From positions 806,001-870,000 of the forward strand of contig NZ_CP092832.1 in assembly GCF_022532105.1 (NCBI RefSeq): 64,000 nucleotides of DNA, given 5' to 3'. This DNA is from Flavobacterium sp. HJ-32-4 (GTDB taxonomy: Bacteria; Bacteroidota; Bacteroidia; Flavobacteriales; Flavobacteriaceae). Positions 26,663 to 35,226 of the stretch are shown here, in pieces (positions within the stretch are counted from its first letter, which is position 1; each line of letters opens with the position of its first letter). Under the pieces are notes generated by a model. It made no database searches. It worked only from the letters and a program-made list of their open reading frames with translations, and was not told where the DNA came from. The position numbers and the translations under genes are program-made.

Positions 26663-27093
26663 CCATTCGCATCATCAACAAATCATCGCATCCGCTGCCC
26701 CATTATGAATCGTTCGCTTCGGCCGGTATGGACCTCCGGGCCCATCTCACCACACCCGTGACGCTACGCCCGATGGGACGCGCCATCATCCCCACCGGAT
26801 TATACATCGAGCTTCCGGAAGGGTATGAAGCACAGGTGCGCCCAAGAAGTGGACTCGCGGCCAAAAAAGGCGTCACCGTCCTCAATGCACCCGGCACTGT
26901 CGATGCCGATTACCGTGGTGAAATCGGGGTCATCCTCATTAACCTTTCGGAGGAAGATTTTGTGGTGGAAGACGGCGAACGCATCGCGCAACTGGTCATC
27001 GCCAAACACGAACGCGCCGGATGGATCGAAGTCGAATCCCTGTCGGAAACCGCCCGCGGTGAAGGAGGGTTCGGAAGTACCGGCGTAAAATAA
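26659..27093 (+). CDS. dut: dUTP diphosphatase
   Basis: Trimeric dUTPase of 144 residues that removes dUTP and supplies dUMP. All five family motifs are visible in order: [34 protein letters not shown] (with the catalytic Asp), [10 protein letters not shown] and [10 protein letters not shown] at the C-terminus. Second gene of an operon running to the EnvC homologue. Confidence 0.97.
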   Translation: MTIRIINKSSHPLPHYESFASAGMDLRAHLTTPVTLRPMGRAIIPTGLYIELPEGYEAQVRPRSGLAAKKGVTVLNAPGTVDADYRGEIGVILINLSEEDFVVEDGERIAQLVIAKHERAGWIEVESLSETARGEGGFGSTGVK

Positions 27094-27118
27094 AAGCAAA
27101 CAAAAACATCCTATACAA

Positions 27119-28126
27119 ATGAAAATCATTGTCCCAATGGCCGGTCGTGGCTCCCGTCTTAGGCCACATACGCTTACCGTACCGAAGCCGCTGATCCCGA
27201 TTGCCGGCAAACCCATCGTACACCGTCTGGTTGAGGATATCGCGGGTGTGCTCCACCAGGCCATCGAAGAAATTGCCTTCATCATCCACAAAGACTTCGG
27301 CAAACAGGTAGAAAGTGACCTCCTCGCCATTGCCGCCAAACTAGGAGCGAAGGGCACGATTTACTACCAAAACGAAGCCCTCGGAACCGCCCACGCCATC
27401 ATGTGTGCGAAAGACAGTATGACCGGACCGATCGTCGTGGCATATGCCGACACACTTTTCCGGGCTGATTTTACGTTAGATACTACCGCCGACAGCGTGA
27501 TATGGGTGAAGCAGGTAGACGATCCGAGCGCGTTTGGTGTCGTGCAGTTAGACGGTGACCGCATTGTGGATTTTGTCGAGAAACCGAAGGAATTCGTATC
27601 CGACCTCGCCATCATCGGCATCTACTACTTCAAGTCCGGCGAAGCGCTACGCGAGGAATTGCAATACCTGCTCGACAATAACGTCGTGAAGGGAGGCGAG
27701 TACCAATTGACCGACGGACTCGAGAACATGAAGCAAAAAGGACTGCGGTTCGTGCCCGGAAAAGTAGACGAATGGATGGATTGCGGCAACAAGAACGTCA
27801 CTGTTGAAACCAATTCGCGCATGCTGCAGTTTCTGCACGCCGATGGGGAGCAACTGGTGTCGGATAGCGCCGTTTTGGAAGCGTCGACCATCATCCCGCC
27901 GTGTTTTATCGGTGAGGGAGTGGTGTTGAAGAACGCCACCGTCGGCCCGAACGTCTCACTCGGCAAAGGAACCAAAGTGGAGAACAGCTCCATCAAAAAC
28001 AGCCTGGTGCAGGAGAAATCGACGATCCGCAATGCGAACCTTGACAACGCCATGATCGGAAGCCACGCGACCTTCGACGGGAATTTTACCAGCATCAGTA
28101 TAGGCGATTATTCCGTGTTGGAATAA
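27119..28126 (+). CDS. Sugar-phosphate nucleotidyltransferase with left-handed beta-helix tail
   Basis: NDP-sugar pyrophosphorylase of 335 residues. The N-terminal catalytic half has the NTP-binding signature PMAGRGSRLRPHTLTVPKPLIP, and VVAYADTLF contains the metal-binding acidic site. From about residue 245 hexapeptide repeats (IGEGVVLKNATVGPNVSLGK) form a left-handed beta helix. It resembles glucose-1-phosphate thymidylyl- or uridylyltransferases; the exact sugar and nucleotide are not decidable here. It probably feeds activated sugar into envelope glycan synthesis together with the upstream flippase. Confidence 0.88.
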   Translation: MKIIVPMAGRGSRLRPHTLTVPKPLIPIAGKPIVHRLVEDIAGVLHQAIEEIAFIIHKDFGKQVESDLLAIAAKLGAKGTIYYQNEALGTAHAIMCAKDSMTGPIVVAYADTLFRADFTLDTTADSVIWVKQVDDPSAFGVVQLDGDRIVDFVEKPKEFVSDLAIIGIYYFKSGEALREELQYLLDNNVVKGGEYQLTDGLENMKQKGLRFVPGKVDEWMDCGNKNVTVETNSRMLQFLHADGEQLVSDSAVLEASTIIPPCFIGEGVVLKNATVGPNVSLGKGTKVENSSIKNSLVQEKSTIRNANLDNAMIGSHATFDGNFTSISIGDYSVLE

Positions 28127-28183
28127 TTCTTAAGAGCACGATAAAAAAAGGGTTGTTACGACAGATTGATGTATTTTAGGCAG

Positions 28184-29536
28184 ATGTACAAAAAATGGCT
28201 TACCATCGCACTGGTTCTCGGAGGATGCTTCCTCCGGATGCCGGCCTGCGCCCAACAGGGGGAACCGGAAGATATCGGTGTAGCGGAAGATAAATTCCGC
28301 GACAAGTTCTTCGAAGCCCTGCGCCAAAAGGCCATCGGCAATTACGACAAGGCCATTTCCTATGTCGACGAATGCCTGAAATTACAACCCGATAACCCCG
28401 CCCTTTTCAACGAAATCGGACGGAACCAACTACTGGCCAAACACTACAAAGAAGCCTACGAGGCATTTGAGAAGGCGAGTCAACTCGACCCCGCCAACCG
28501 TTGGTACCTGAACGGCATGTATGACGTGGCCTACGAAACGCAAGACTGGAACCGCGCCATCGGTATTGTCACCAAACTCCTTCCGTTTGACGATACGCTG
28601 AAGGAAGACCTCGTTTCATTGTATATGAACACAAAGCAGTTCGACAAAGCCCTGGCCCTGATCAACGAACTCAACGCCACCGTTGGGCATTCCGAAAAGC
28701 GCGATTTGTATAAGGCCGATATCCTGTCGGATCCGAAATACGCCGGAAGCGAGAAAGACGACCTGCTCGCCCGGATCAAAGCCGACCCGCAGGACGAAGC
28801 GGCCTATCTCGAACTCATGTCGCTCTACAGCAACAGTGGCCAGGAAGCCAAAGCCAATGAAATCGCCAAACAGTTGGAAAAAGCCATCCCGGCTTCCGAT
28901 TGGGCCCAGGTGAGCCTGTTCCGAAACGCGCTCGCGGCCAATGATGGCGATCATGCGGTTACAGCCATGAACCAGCTACTCAAAAGCACCCGGATCGATT
29001 CGAAGATCAAGCACCGGGTCATCAATGAGTTTTTGCTGTTTACCCAGAAGAACCCTCAGTATGCCGAGGCGCTGGCCCAGGCCACGGCGCTGTTTGGGGG
29101 CGACCAACAGGCCAAGACGGCCAAAGAAATCGGCAAGTTCTACCAGGGGAAAGGCGACTGGAAGAGCGCCGCGACTTACTACGAGAAAGAAGCGACCGCC
29201 AACCCGGCCGATCTCGAAAACACCCTGTTGTTGCTCCAGGCGTATGCGGAAACCACACAGTTTGACAAGCTGAACGCCAAAGCCGCGGCTGCCATCGAAC
29301 TTTATCCGATGCAACCCGAATTGTATTACTATGGCGGGCTCGCCCTCAACCAGTTGAAGCAGTTCGCAAAGGCAAAAGACCTGTTGCTTACCGGAGTAGA
29401 TTATATCGTCGACAGCGTACCGCTGGAAGCCAATTTCAATATACAGATCGGCGAAGCCTATCACGGACTCGGAGACGAGGCCAACAAGGAAAAGTACTTC
29501 CTCAAAGCCGACAAATTGCTTAATAAAAAGAAATGA
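28184..29536 (+). CDS. Tetratricopeptide-repeat protein
   Basis: Exported protein of 450 residues from ATG 28184. A signal peptide (to about ACAQ) is followed by TPR-like helix pairs through most of the length (for example NYDKAISYVDECLKLQPDN and YKEAYEAFEKASQLDPANR). I reject the ATG at 28166 because a TATTTTAG -7-like box (28172-28179) overlaps that reading. It overlaps the next gene as ATGA. Conserved operon position before DUF4292 and EnvC suggests an envelope scaffold role; partner unknown. Confidence 0.8.
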   Translation: MYKKWLTIALVLGGCFLRMPACAQQGEPEDIGVAEDKFRDKFFEALRQKAIGNYDKAISYVDECLKLQPDNPALFNEIGRNQLLAKHYKEAYEAFEKASQLDPANRWYLNGMYDVAYETQDWNRAIGIVTKLLPFDDTLKEDLVSLYMNTKQFDKALALINELNATVGHSEKRDLYKADILSDPKYAGSEKDDLLARIKADPQDEAAYLELMSLYSNSGQEAKANEIAKQLEKAIPASDWAQVSLFRNALAANDGDHAVTAMNQLLKSTRIDSKIKHRVINEFLLFTQKNPQYAEALAQATALFGGDQQAKTAKEIGKFYQGKGDWKSAATYYEKEATANPADLENTLLLLQAYAETTQFDKLNAKAAAAIELYPMQPELYYYGGLALNQLKQFAKAKDLLLTGVDYIVDSVPLEANFNIQIGEAYHGLGDEANKEKYFLKADKLLNKKK

Positions 29537-30303
29537 AAAAAGGAATCATCATAGCCCTGCTTGCGCTCGTGGCTGTCTCCTGTAAAACCCAACAGGCAGT
29601 GGTAGCGACCGCGAAGGCACGCGAAGCCCAATCGGTTGCCGAAATCGCGAAAGGGCATTACGCCAGCCAGGGCGATTTCCGCACAGCCTATATCAAAGGG
29701 TCGGTCAGCTACAAAGACGACAACCAGTCGCAGTCGCTTTCAACCGAGATCCGCATCCAGAAAGACCAAAAGATACTTGTGAGCCTTCGTTTGCTCGGCA
29801 TCACCGTCGCCAAGGCACTCATCACGCCATCGGAAGTCAAATACTACGAAAAAGCCAATGGTACCTACTTCGAAGGCGATTATGCCTCGCTAAGCAAATG
29901 GCTGGGCACCGAACTCGACTACGCCAAAGTGCAGCGCCTGTTACTCGGTCAGGCAATGGACGACCTTACAGCGGCCGGTTTCATCGCCTCGCTGGAAGAA
30001 CAGATGTACAAACTTGAAAAACAGTCGGACGGCACCGAAAAAGTGTTTTACTTTGAAGCGTCAAAATACCTGCTGAAACGGCAGGGGGTAAGCCAGCCGA
30101 GTCGCAGCCGTGTCCTGCAGGTCAGTTACGACGGGCATAAAGAATACGCAGGGCTGCTGCTGCCGTCGACGATTGGCATAGAAGCCTTCAACAAAGACAA
30201 AAAAACAACCATCGACATCGACTATACCTCCGCGACCTTCAACGAAGATCTTACCTTCCCCTACAGCGTTCCGGATGGCTATGACCGCGAAGAACTTGAC
30301 TGA
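29533..30303 (+). CDS. DUF4292 lipoprotein
   Basis: Lipoprotein of 256 residues with lipobox AVSC (Cys17). The mature part is beta-rich and fits DUF4292, a family that looks LolA/LolB-like in fold to my knowledge; direct function is unknown. It starts inside the TPR gene stop (ATGA) and is followed after 17 bases by the EnvC-like gene, consistent with a conserved envelope-biogenesis operon. Confidence 0.8.
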   Translation: MKKGIIIALLALVAVSCKTQQAVVATAKAREAQSVAEIAKGHYASQGDFRTAYIKGSVSYKDDNQSQSLSTEIRIQKDQKILVSLRLLGITVAKALITPSEVKYYEKANGTYFEGDYASLSKWLGTELDYAKVQRLLLGQAMDDLTAAGFIASLEEQMYKLEKQSDGTEKVFYFEASKYLLKRQGVSQPSRSRVLQVSYDGHKEYAGLLLPSTIGIEAFNKDKKTTIDIDYTSATFNEDLTFPYSVPDGYDREELD

Positions 30304-30320
30304 ACCAAAACAGCCAAAAC

Positions 30321-31580
30321 ATGACCAAACACCTATTCACTTTCGTTGCGTTACTGTTGGTAGCCATGGCATCGGCCCAGGGCGACGAGCAGGAAAAACT
30401 CGAACGGAGGAAAGCGCAGTTACAGGCCGAAATCCGTGAGCAGGAAGCGCTTCTGCAACAGCAGAACCAGAAGCAGAAATCGGTCACGTCCCTCATCGCG
30501 CAGCAGACTGAGAAAATCAAATTGCGCGAGCAGTTGATCCGTACCACCGAGAAGCAGGCCCGTTTGCTAAAGGATAACATGTACCTGAACCAACTCGAGA
30601 TCAACCGGATGCACCGTGAACTCGACACGCTCCGCGCCGATTATGCCGAAATGATCCGGAAGTCATATAAAACGCGTTCCGAGCAAAGTCGCGCCATGTT
30701 CCTGTTGTCATCACAAAACTTCCTACAGGCCTACAAACGGGCGCAATACCTCAAGCAATACGCCGCCTACCGTAAGATGCAGGGCGAGGAAATCCGTCAG
30801 AAAGCCGAGCGGTTACGCGCCCTGAACGCTACGCTCGATACCCAGAAGAAAGAAAAACAAGACCTGTTGGCCGAGCAGGAAACCGAGCGGCAAACCCTGC
30901 AGAAAGAAAAGCAGGAGCAGGAGAAATTGATGAACTCCATCAAGAAAGACAAAAAACGCATCGCCGCCGAAATCAAAAAGAAACGAAGCGAGTCGGCTGC
31001 CATCGACCGAAAAATCGATAAGTTGATCCGCGACGCGATCACTGCGGCCAACAAAAAAGCCGCCGAAGCCAATAGGAAAGCAAACCCAACGGTGTCAGCC
31101 GCCAAAACCGAAGCGACCATCAAATCGAATAAGATTGTCCTTACGCCGGAAGCGAAACTGGCCGCCGATAACTTCCGGGCCAACAAAGGAAAACTCCCAT
31201 GGCCGGTAGAACGCGGAACGGTGTATATGCCCTATGGCAACAGCGTCATCCACCCGGAATACCAACTACCGGTAAAAAACAGCGGTGTGGAGATTGAAAC
31301 GGATAAAGGTGCTACAGCCCGCGCCGTCTTTAGTGGAACGGTCTATAAGGTAACCGATATATCGCCCGTCAACAAACTCGTCATCATCCAGCACGGTGAT
31401 TACTTCACGGTCTACCAAAACCTGAGTAGTGTATCGGTCAGCCAGGGTGAGAAGGTCTCGACGAAACAGGCAGTGGGTCGCATCCGTACCAACGGCGACA
31501 CCGGAAAAACCATCCTGAAATTCATGATTTCGCAGAACACCACCTACGCCAATCCGGCGACGTGGCTCTACAACATGTAA
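30321..31580 (+). CDS. EnvC-like murein hydrolase activator (degenerate M23)
   Basis: Periplasmic protein of 419 residues: signal peptide (1 to about 20), a long Gln/Glu/Lys-rich coiled coil (about 22-255), then a LytM/M23 fold at the C-terminus (about 290-419). The zinc-binding residues of active M23 enzymes are missing: the HxxxD site reads NSGVEIETDKG and the HxH site reads KTILKFMISQ. EnvC proteins are likewise inactive and switch on amidases during cell separation, so an activator role is likely. Last gene of the operon. Confidence 0.88.
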   Translation: MTKHLFTFVALLLVAMASAQGDEQEKLERRKAQLQAEIREQEALLQQQNQKQKSVTSLIAQQTEKIKLREQLIRTTEKQARLLKDNMYLNQLEINRMHRELDTLRADYAEMIRKSYKTRSEQSRAMFLLSSQNFLQAYKRAQYLKQYAAYRKMQGEEIRQKAERLRALNATLDTQKKEKQDLLAEQETERQTLQKEKQEQEKLMNSIKKDKKRIAAEIKKKRSESAAIDRKIDKLIRDAITAANKKAAEANRKANPTVSAAKTEATIKSNKIVLTPEAKLAADNFRANKGKLPWPVERGTVYMPYGNSVIHPEYQLPVKNSGVEIETDKGATARAVFSGTVYKVTDISPVNKLVIIQHGDYFTVYQNLSSVSVSQGEKVSTKQAVGRIRTNGDTGKTILKFMISQNTTYANPATWLYNM

Positions 31581-31583
31581 GCG

Positions 31584-31958
31584 TTACAGCACCTCGATAG
31601 AGACGCGTAACGTGCCGTGGTTCTTGTTATCGGTAATTTCCATGAAGGCCCGCTTGCTCAGATCGAGCTCACGGCTCTTTTTCTGCGGACCCCGGTCATT
31701 GACGGTGACCACAACCGATTTTCCATTTGCGAGGTTCGTGACGCGTAGCTTGGTGCCGAAAGGAAGGGTACGATGGGCAGCCGTCAGTTTTTGGTTGCGG
31801 AAGGTCTCGCCGTTCGCTGTTTTACGCCCGTCGAAAGTATCGGCATAATACGACACCTCCGCACTTGCTTTATACACACTGCGTTTGGAACTGCCACAGG
31901 CGGCCAACAGTAGCGAAGCCACCATAAAAAGCGTGAGGGTTGCCTTGCGGGCGGCCAT
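31584..31958 (-). CDS. RlpA-like lipoprotein (septal ring lytic transglycosylase family)
   Basis: Lipoprotein of 124 residues with lipobox LAAC (Cys21) followed at once by a double-psi beta-barrel domain: ASYYAD-like start SYYADTFDGRKTANGE, LPFGTKLRVTNLANGKSV and the conserved NDRGP. No SPOR domain is present. Its start overlaps the stop of a second RlpA gene upstream by one base (TGATG), so it is the last member of a three-gene operon. RlpA proteins cleave denuded glycan strands in some bacteria; activity here is untested. Confidence 0.88.
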   Translation of the reverse strand: MAARKATLTLFMVASLLLAACGSSKRSVYKASAEVSYYADTFDGRKTANGETFRNQKLTAAHRTLPFGTKLRVTNLANGKSVVVTVNDRGPQKKSRELDLSKRAFMEITDNKNHGTLRVSIEVL

Positions 31959-32422
31959 CAGGGCTGTACGACTTCCAGCGTGACACGAAGCGATCCGCCG
32001 TAGCGCGAACCTCCGGCGATATCCATAAAGGCGCGCTTAGAGAGGTCGATATCCCGTCCTTTGGTGAACGGACCCCGATCGGTTACCTCGATGATGACCG
32101 ACTTTCCATTGGCCTCATTCGTCACACGCACTTTCGTGCCGAACGGAAGCTTCCGATGGGCGGCCGTATACTTCGAGTTGCTGAACACCCGTCCGCTGGC
32201 CGTCCGCCGTCCGTTAAGTCGATCGGCATAATACGACGCGTGGGCGTTCTTCTTCAGTAATTTAAAACGGTATTTCCCCGACAACACAATCGAGTCGCTG
32301 ACGATACTGTCCTGCTTACCCTTAGGTTGCTGCAACCGAAGGTGACCCGCAGGCACAAGGCCATACCCCAGTAGCGACACCAGGAACACACATACGGCCA
32401 CAATACGCAGCCGCAACCTCAT
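31958..32422 (-). CDS. RlpA-like protein, second tandem copy
   Basis: Protein of 154 residues with an N-terminal hydrophobic signal or anchor (about 5-25), a 40-residue linker, and a double-psi beta-barrel domain closely similar to the next gene (ASYYADRLNGRRTASG, LPFGTKVRVTNEANGKSV, TDRGP). The two genes look like a tandem duplication in which one copy is a lipoprotein and this one is membrane-anchored or secreted. Start overlaps the upstream gene by four bases. Confidence 0.86.
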   Translation of the reverse strand: MRLRLRIVAVCVFLVSLLGYGLVPAGHLRLQQPKGKQDSIVSDSIVLSGKYRFKLLKKNAHASYYADRLNGRRTASGRVFSNSKYTAAHRKLPFGTKVRVTNEANGKSVIIEVTDRGPFTKGRDIDLSKRAFMDIAGGSRYGGSLRVTLEVVQP

Positions 32423-32865
32423 GAAAGCAGGTCTTTAAGTGTAGCCGACAGCAGGTCCCACGGAATGCGGCTCAGGAGCAGTACGATTCCGATTCCGTAA
32501 AAAATCAGGAACGATTTGAACTTCGATTTGCTGTCTGTTTTGCGTTTGTGTTTCGACCATCCGATGGTAATCAGGACGATCGCAATAAGGTTGACGAAAG
32601 GGTGTTCAACGGCAGTCAGGCGAAGCGACGCGTCCGACATCTGGCTCATGGCCGATTTTCCCAGCGGAGAGATCAGCCAGATAATCAGGCCGACCACAAA
32701 TTGCAGGTGGGTGAAGATAAGCGCAAACAGCGAAAGCTTGCGGTCTTTCTGGGTAAACTCCCGATTTCCCGAGAAGCCCATGAGTGCATTGATAAAAGCA
32801 GCCAAAAGTAAAACGAAGACCAAAATGCCCGTTATCGCATGGACGTCGCGTATATATGGGTACAT
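32419..32865 (-). CDS. Four-helix membrane protein, cytochrome b-like
   Basis: Integral membrane protein of 148 residues with four hydrophobic helices and histidines at helix ends (DVHAITG, FTHLQFVVG, AVEHPFVN) that could bind haem, as in small cytochrome b-like proteins of Bacteroidota. The haem role is a guess from residue placement. A TATATTTG -7 box (32885-32892, minus strand) lies 20 bases before the ATG. First gene of an operon with the two RlpA genes. Confidence 0.6.
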   Translation of the reverse strand: MYPYIRDVHAITGILVFVLLLAAFINALMGFSGNREFTQKDRKLSLFALIFTHLQFVVGLIIWLISPLGKSAMSQMSDASLRLTAVEHPFVNLIAIVLITIGWSKHKRKTDSKSKFKSFLIFYGIGIVLLLSRIPWDLLSATLKDLLS

Positions 32866-32894
32866 AGCATTGATGTTAGGATTCCAAATATAGC

Positions 32895-32921
32895 AAAAAA
32901 ACCCCGCTTTTCGGGCGGGGT
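32895..32921 (-). terminator. Intrinsic terminator after pgi
   Basis: On the minus strand ACCCCGC (complement of 32915-32921) pairs with GCGGGGT (complement of 32901-32907) and is followed by seven T residues. It ends pgi transcription just before the promoter of the cytochrome b-like gene. Confidence 0.82.
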
Positions 32922-32934
32922 GGGCATTTAACCT

Positions 32935-34590
32935 TTATTTAAGGCTTGTTTCGCGTTGTAGGAAATGACGCAATAATAACGTAGTGGAGGCATCATGTTG
33001 GGCTACCTGTCCTGTTTCAATTTCCCCCAGGATCGAGTTCGCCAACTGTTTACCGAGCTCCACGCCCCACTGGTCGTAGCTGAAAATATTCCAGATTACC
33101 CCCTGCACGAAAATCTTGTGTTCGTAGAGCGCGACCAGCGCCCCCAGGCTTTTCGGAGTCAGTTGGTCAATGAGAAGCGTATTAGTAGGCTTGTTACCGG
33201 CAAAGACCTTAAACGGCAGCAAAAACGCCGCCTTCTCAGCCGAAACGCCTTGTTTTTCGAATTCCGCCCGCACCTGCGCCTCGGTCTTGCCGTTCAGCAA
33301 TGCTTCGGTCTGTGCGAAGAAATTCGACATCAGTTTATGATGGTGGTCGGCATCGCCGTGCAGCGGTTTTACAAACCCGATGAAGTCGGCCGGGATCAGT
33401 TTGGTGCCCTGGTGGATCAACTGGAAGAACGCGTGCTGCGAATTCGTACCCGGCTCACCCCAGATCACCGTGCCGGTCTGGTAGGTCACCGGAACGCCGT
33501 TGCGCGCCACACTCTTACCGTTGCTCTCCATGATGCCCTGTTGCAGATACGGCGCCAGTTTCTGCAGGTATTGTGTATAGGGGATAAGCGCCTCGGTTTC
33601 GGCGCCAAAGAAATTGTTGTACCAAATGCTCAGCAAGGCAAGCACCACCGGGATGTTCTGCTCAGGTGCCGCCGTCCGGAAGTGGGTGTCCATTTCGTGT
33701 GCACCCGCCAATAGCCCCTCAAAATGCTCGTATCCGGTGGCCAGGCTGATCGAAAGACCCACGGCACTCCACAGCGAGAAGCGTCCGCCCACCCAATCCC
33801 ACATTGGGAAGATGTTCGCTTCGGCAATACCAAAAGCGGTCACGTTCGGGATGTTCGTTGAGACCGCCACGAAATGGCGCGCAATATCCTCCGGTTGGGC
33901 CGATTGCAGGAACCATTTTCGGATGGTTTCGGCGTTGGTCAGGGTTTCCTGCGTGGTGAACGTTTTAGAGACAATGACAAACAACGTCGTTTCAGGGTCA
34001 AGTCCACGAAGGCTTTCATACACATGGTCCCCATCCACATTCGAAACAAAGTGCACGTTGAGGTGGTTTTTGTAGAAACGCAGCGCTTCTACCACCATAG
34101 CCGGACCCAGGTCGGAGCCGCCGATGCCGATGTTGACCACGTCGGTAAACGGTTTTCCGGTGAAGCCCACACGGTGTCCGCCAATGACTTCATCCGAAAA
34201 AGCTTTGATACGGGCCTTTACCTGCGCCACATCCGGCATGACATTTTCACCGTCTACGCGGATGTCAGCCGTTTCCGGTGCCCGCAACGCCGTATGCAAC
34301 ACCGCACGGCCTTCCGTCTCATTGATCGCGTCACCGCCAAAATACGAAGCAATCGCCTGTGGCAGTCCCGCTTCCTCCGCCAACTGCGTCAGAAGTGAAA
34401 GCGTCTCCGCGGTCAGTATGTTTTTGGAATAATCCACCACAAAGTCGTTCCAGGCGATGGTGAAGTTTTCCGCCCGTTTCGGATCATTCCGGAACAGGTC
34501 CGACATGTTGGCCGCAGCCATTTGGGTATAATGCGCCTGCAATTTAGACCAGGCAGGAAGTGTCGTGGGGTCGTACTTTGGTAAGGCCAT
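32935..34590 (-). CDS. pgi: Glucose-6-phosphate isomerase
   Basis: Cytosolic glycolytic enzyme of 551 residues interconverting glucose-6-phosphate and fructose-6-phosphate. Sugar-phosphate-binding and catalytic signatures are present: [28 protein letters not shown], the family pattern [15 protein letters not shown], and MESNGKSV. Start ATG 34590 follows a full promoter at 34608-34639. Single-gene unit with its own terminator. Confidence 0.97.
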   Translation of the reverse strand: MALPKYDPTTLPAWSKLQAHYTQMAAANMSDLFRNDPKRAENFTIAWNDFVVDYSKNILTAETLSLLTQLAEEAGLPQAIASYFGGDAINETEGRAVLHTALRAPETADIRVDGENVMPDVAQVKARIKAFSDEVIGGHRVGFTGKPFTDVVNIGIGGSDLGPAMVVEALRFYKNHLNVHFVSNVDGDHVYESLRGLDPETTLFVIVSKTFTTQETLTNAETIRKWFLQSAQPEDIARHFVAVSTNIPNVTAFGIAEANIFPMWDWVGGRFSLWSAVGLSISLATGYEHFEGLLAGAHEMDTHFRTAAPEQNIPVVLALLSIWYNNFFGAETEALIPYTQYLQKLAPYLQQGIMESNGKSVARNGVPVTYQTGTVIWGEPGTNSQHAFFQLIHQGTKLIPADFIGFVKPLHGDADHHHKLMSNFFAQTEALLNGKTEAQVRAEFEKQGVSAEKAAFLLPFKVFAGNKPTNTLLIDQLTPKSLGALVALYEHKIFVQGVIWNIFSYDQWGVELGKQLANSILGEIETGQVAQHDASTTLLLRHFLQRETSLK

Positions 34591-34607
34591 CGGGCTAATT
34601 TAAGCCG

Positions 34608-34639
34608 CAAAGGTACGAGTTACCCACGGAAGCCGCAAA
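34608..34639 (-). promoter_or_regulatory. Promoter of pgi
   Basis: Minus strand: TTTG (34636-34639), 20-base spacer, TACCTTTG (34608-34615), then 17 bases to the ATG. Full match to the Bacteroidota consensus. Confidence 0.75.
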
Positions 34640-34682
34640 ATGAGTAGGAAGGGAAGGGGAATTATAACGTTGTAGGTTGAAA

Positions 34683-34725
34683 CTATTCTAATTAGCGAAT
34701 GGGGAAATTAGCGAATTAGCGAATG
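34683..34725. repeat. ATTAGCGAA repeat cluster upstream of pgi
   Basis: Three ATTAGCGAAT words in the pattern ATTAGCGAATGG, AATTAGCGAATTAGCGAATG. Same family as the tandem array that begins at 34875. The 150 bases between (34726-34874) hold no gene or structure I can name. Confidence 0.8.
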
Positions 34726-34874
34726 ATCCGAAACCGCAACAGTATTCTAACAGTCACGAGTTGGCTGGTTTGATATGGAAATCGGCGTAAAATGTATTTG
34801 GTAAAATCCGCAAGGCTCTGGAAAACCGCAGGGCGGGATGGCGTTACTTATCAGCAACTATTGCGTACCACAAC

Positions 34875-35226
34875 CATTCGCTAATTCCCACACCGCCCCA
34901 ACTACTACGCGCTACACACATTCGCTAATTCGCTAATTTCCCCATCCGCGAATCAACTTCACCGCCCCACCTACCACGCGCCAAGCATTCGCTAATTCGC
35001 TAATTTCCCCATTCGCTAATCAACTTCACCGCCCCAACTACCACGCCACACGCATTCGCTAATTCGCTAATTTCCCCATTCGCTAACCAACTTCACCGCC
35101 CCAACTACTACGCGCTACACACATTCGCTAATTCGCTAATTCCCCCATTCGCTAATCAACTTCACCGCCCCAACTACCACGCCGCACACGCATTCGCTAA
35201 TTCGCTAATTCCCACATTCGCTAATT
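34875..35226. repeat. Tandem array of 67-69 bp units with ATTCGCTAAT core
   Basis: A partial 44-base copy, four full units beginning at 34919, 34986, 35053 and 35122 (lengths 67, 67, 69, 69) and a truncated one at 35191. Each full unit has CATTCGCTAATTCGCTAATT, a CCCCATTCGCTAAT third core, and a GC-rich linker with CAACTTCACCGCCCCAACTA. The last copy runs into the M23 peptidase gene and supplies its stop codon. Linkers are not unique, so it is not CRISPR. Confidence 0.92.

Noticed and set aside
28166..28183. Earlier ATG for the TPR gene
   Set aside because: A -7-like box overlaps it; ATG 28184 starts a proper signal peptide.
34875..35226. Possible CRISPR array because of regular 67-69 bp periodicity
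   Set aside because: The sequence between core words is itself conserved from unit to unit, so there are no unique spacers, and no cas genes are nearby.
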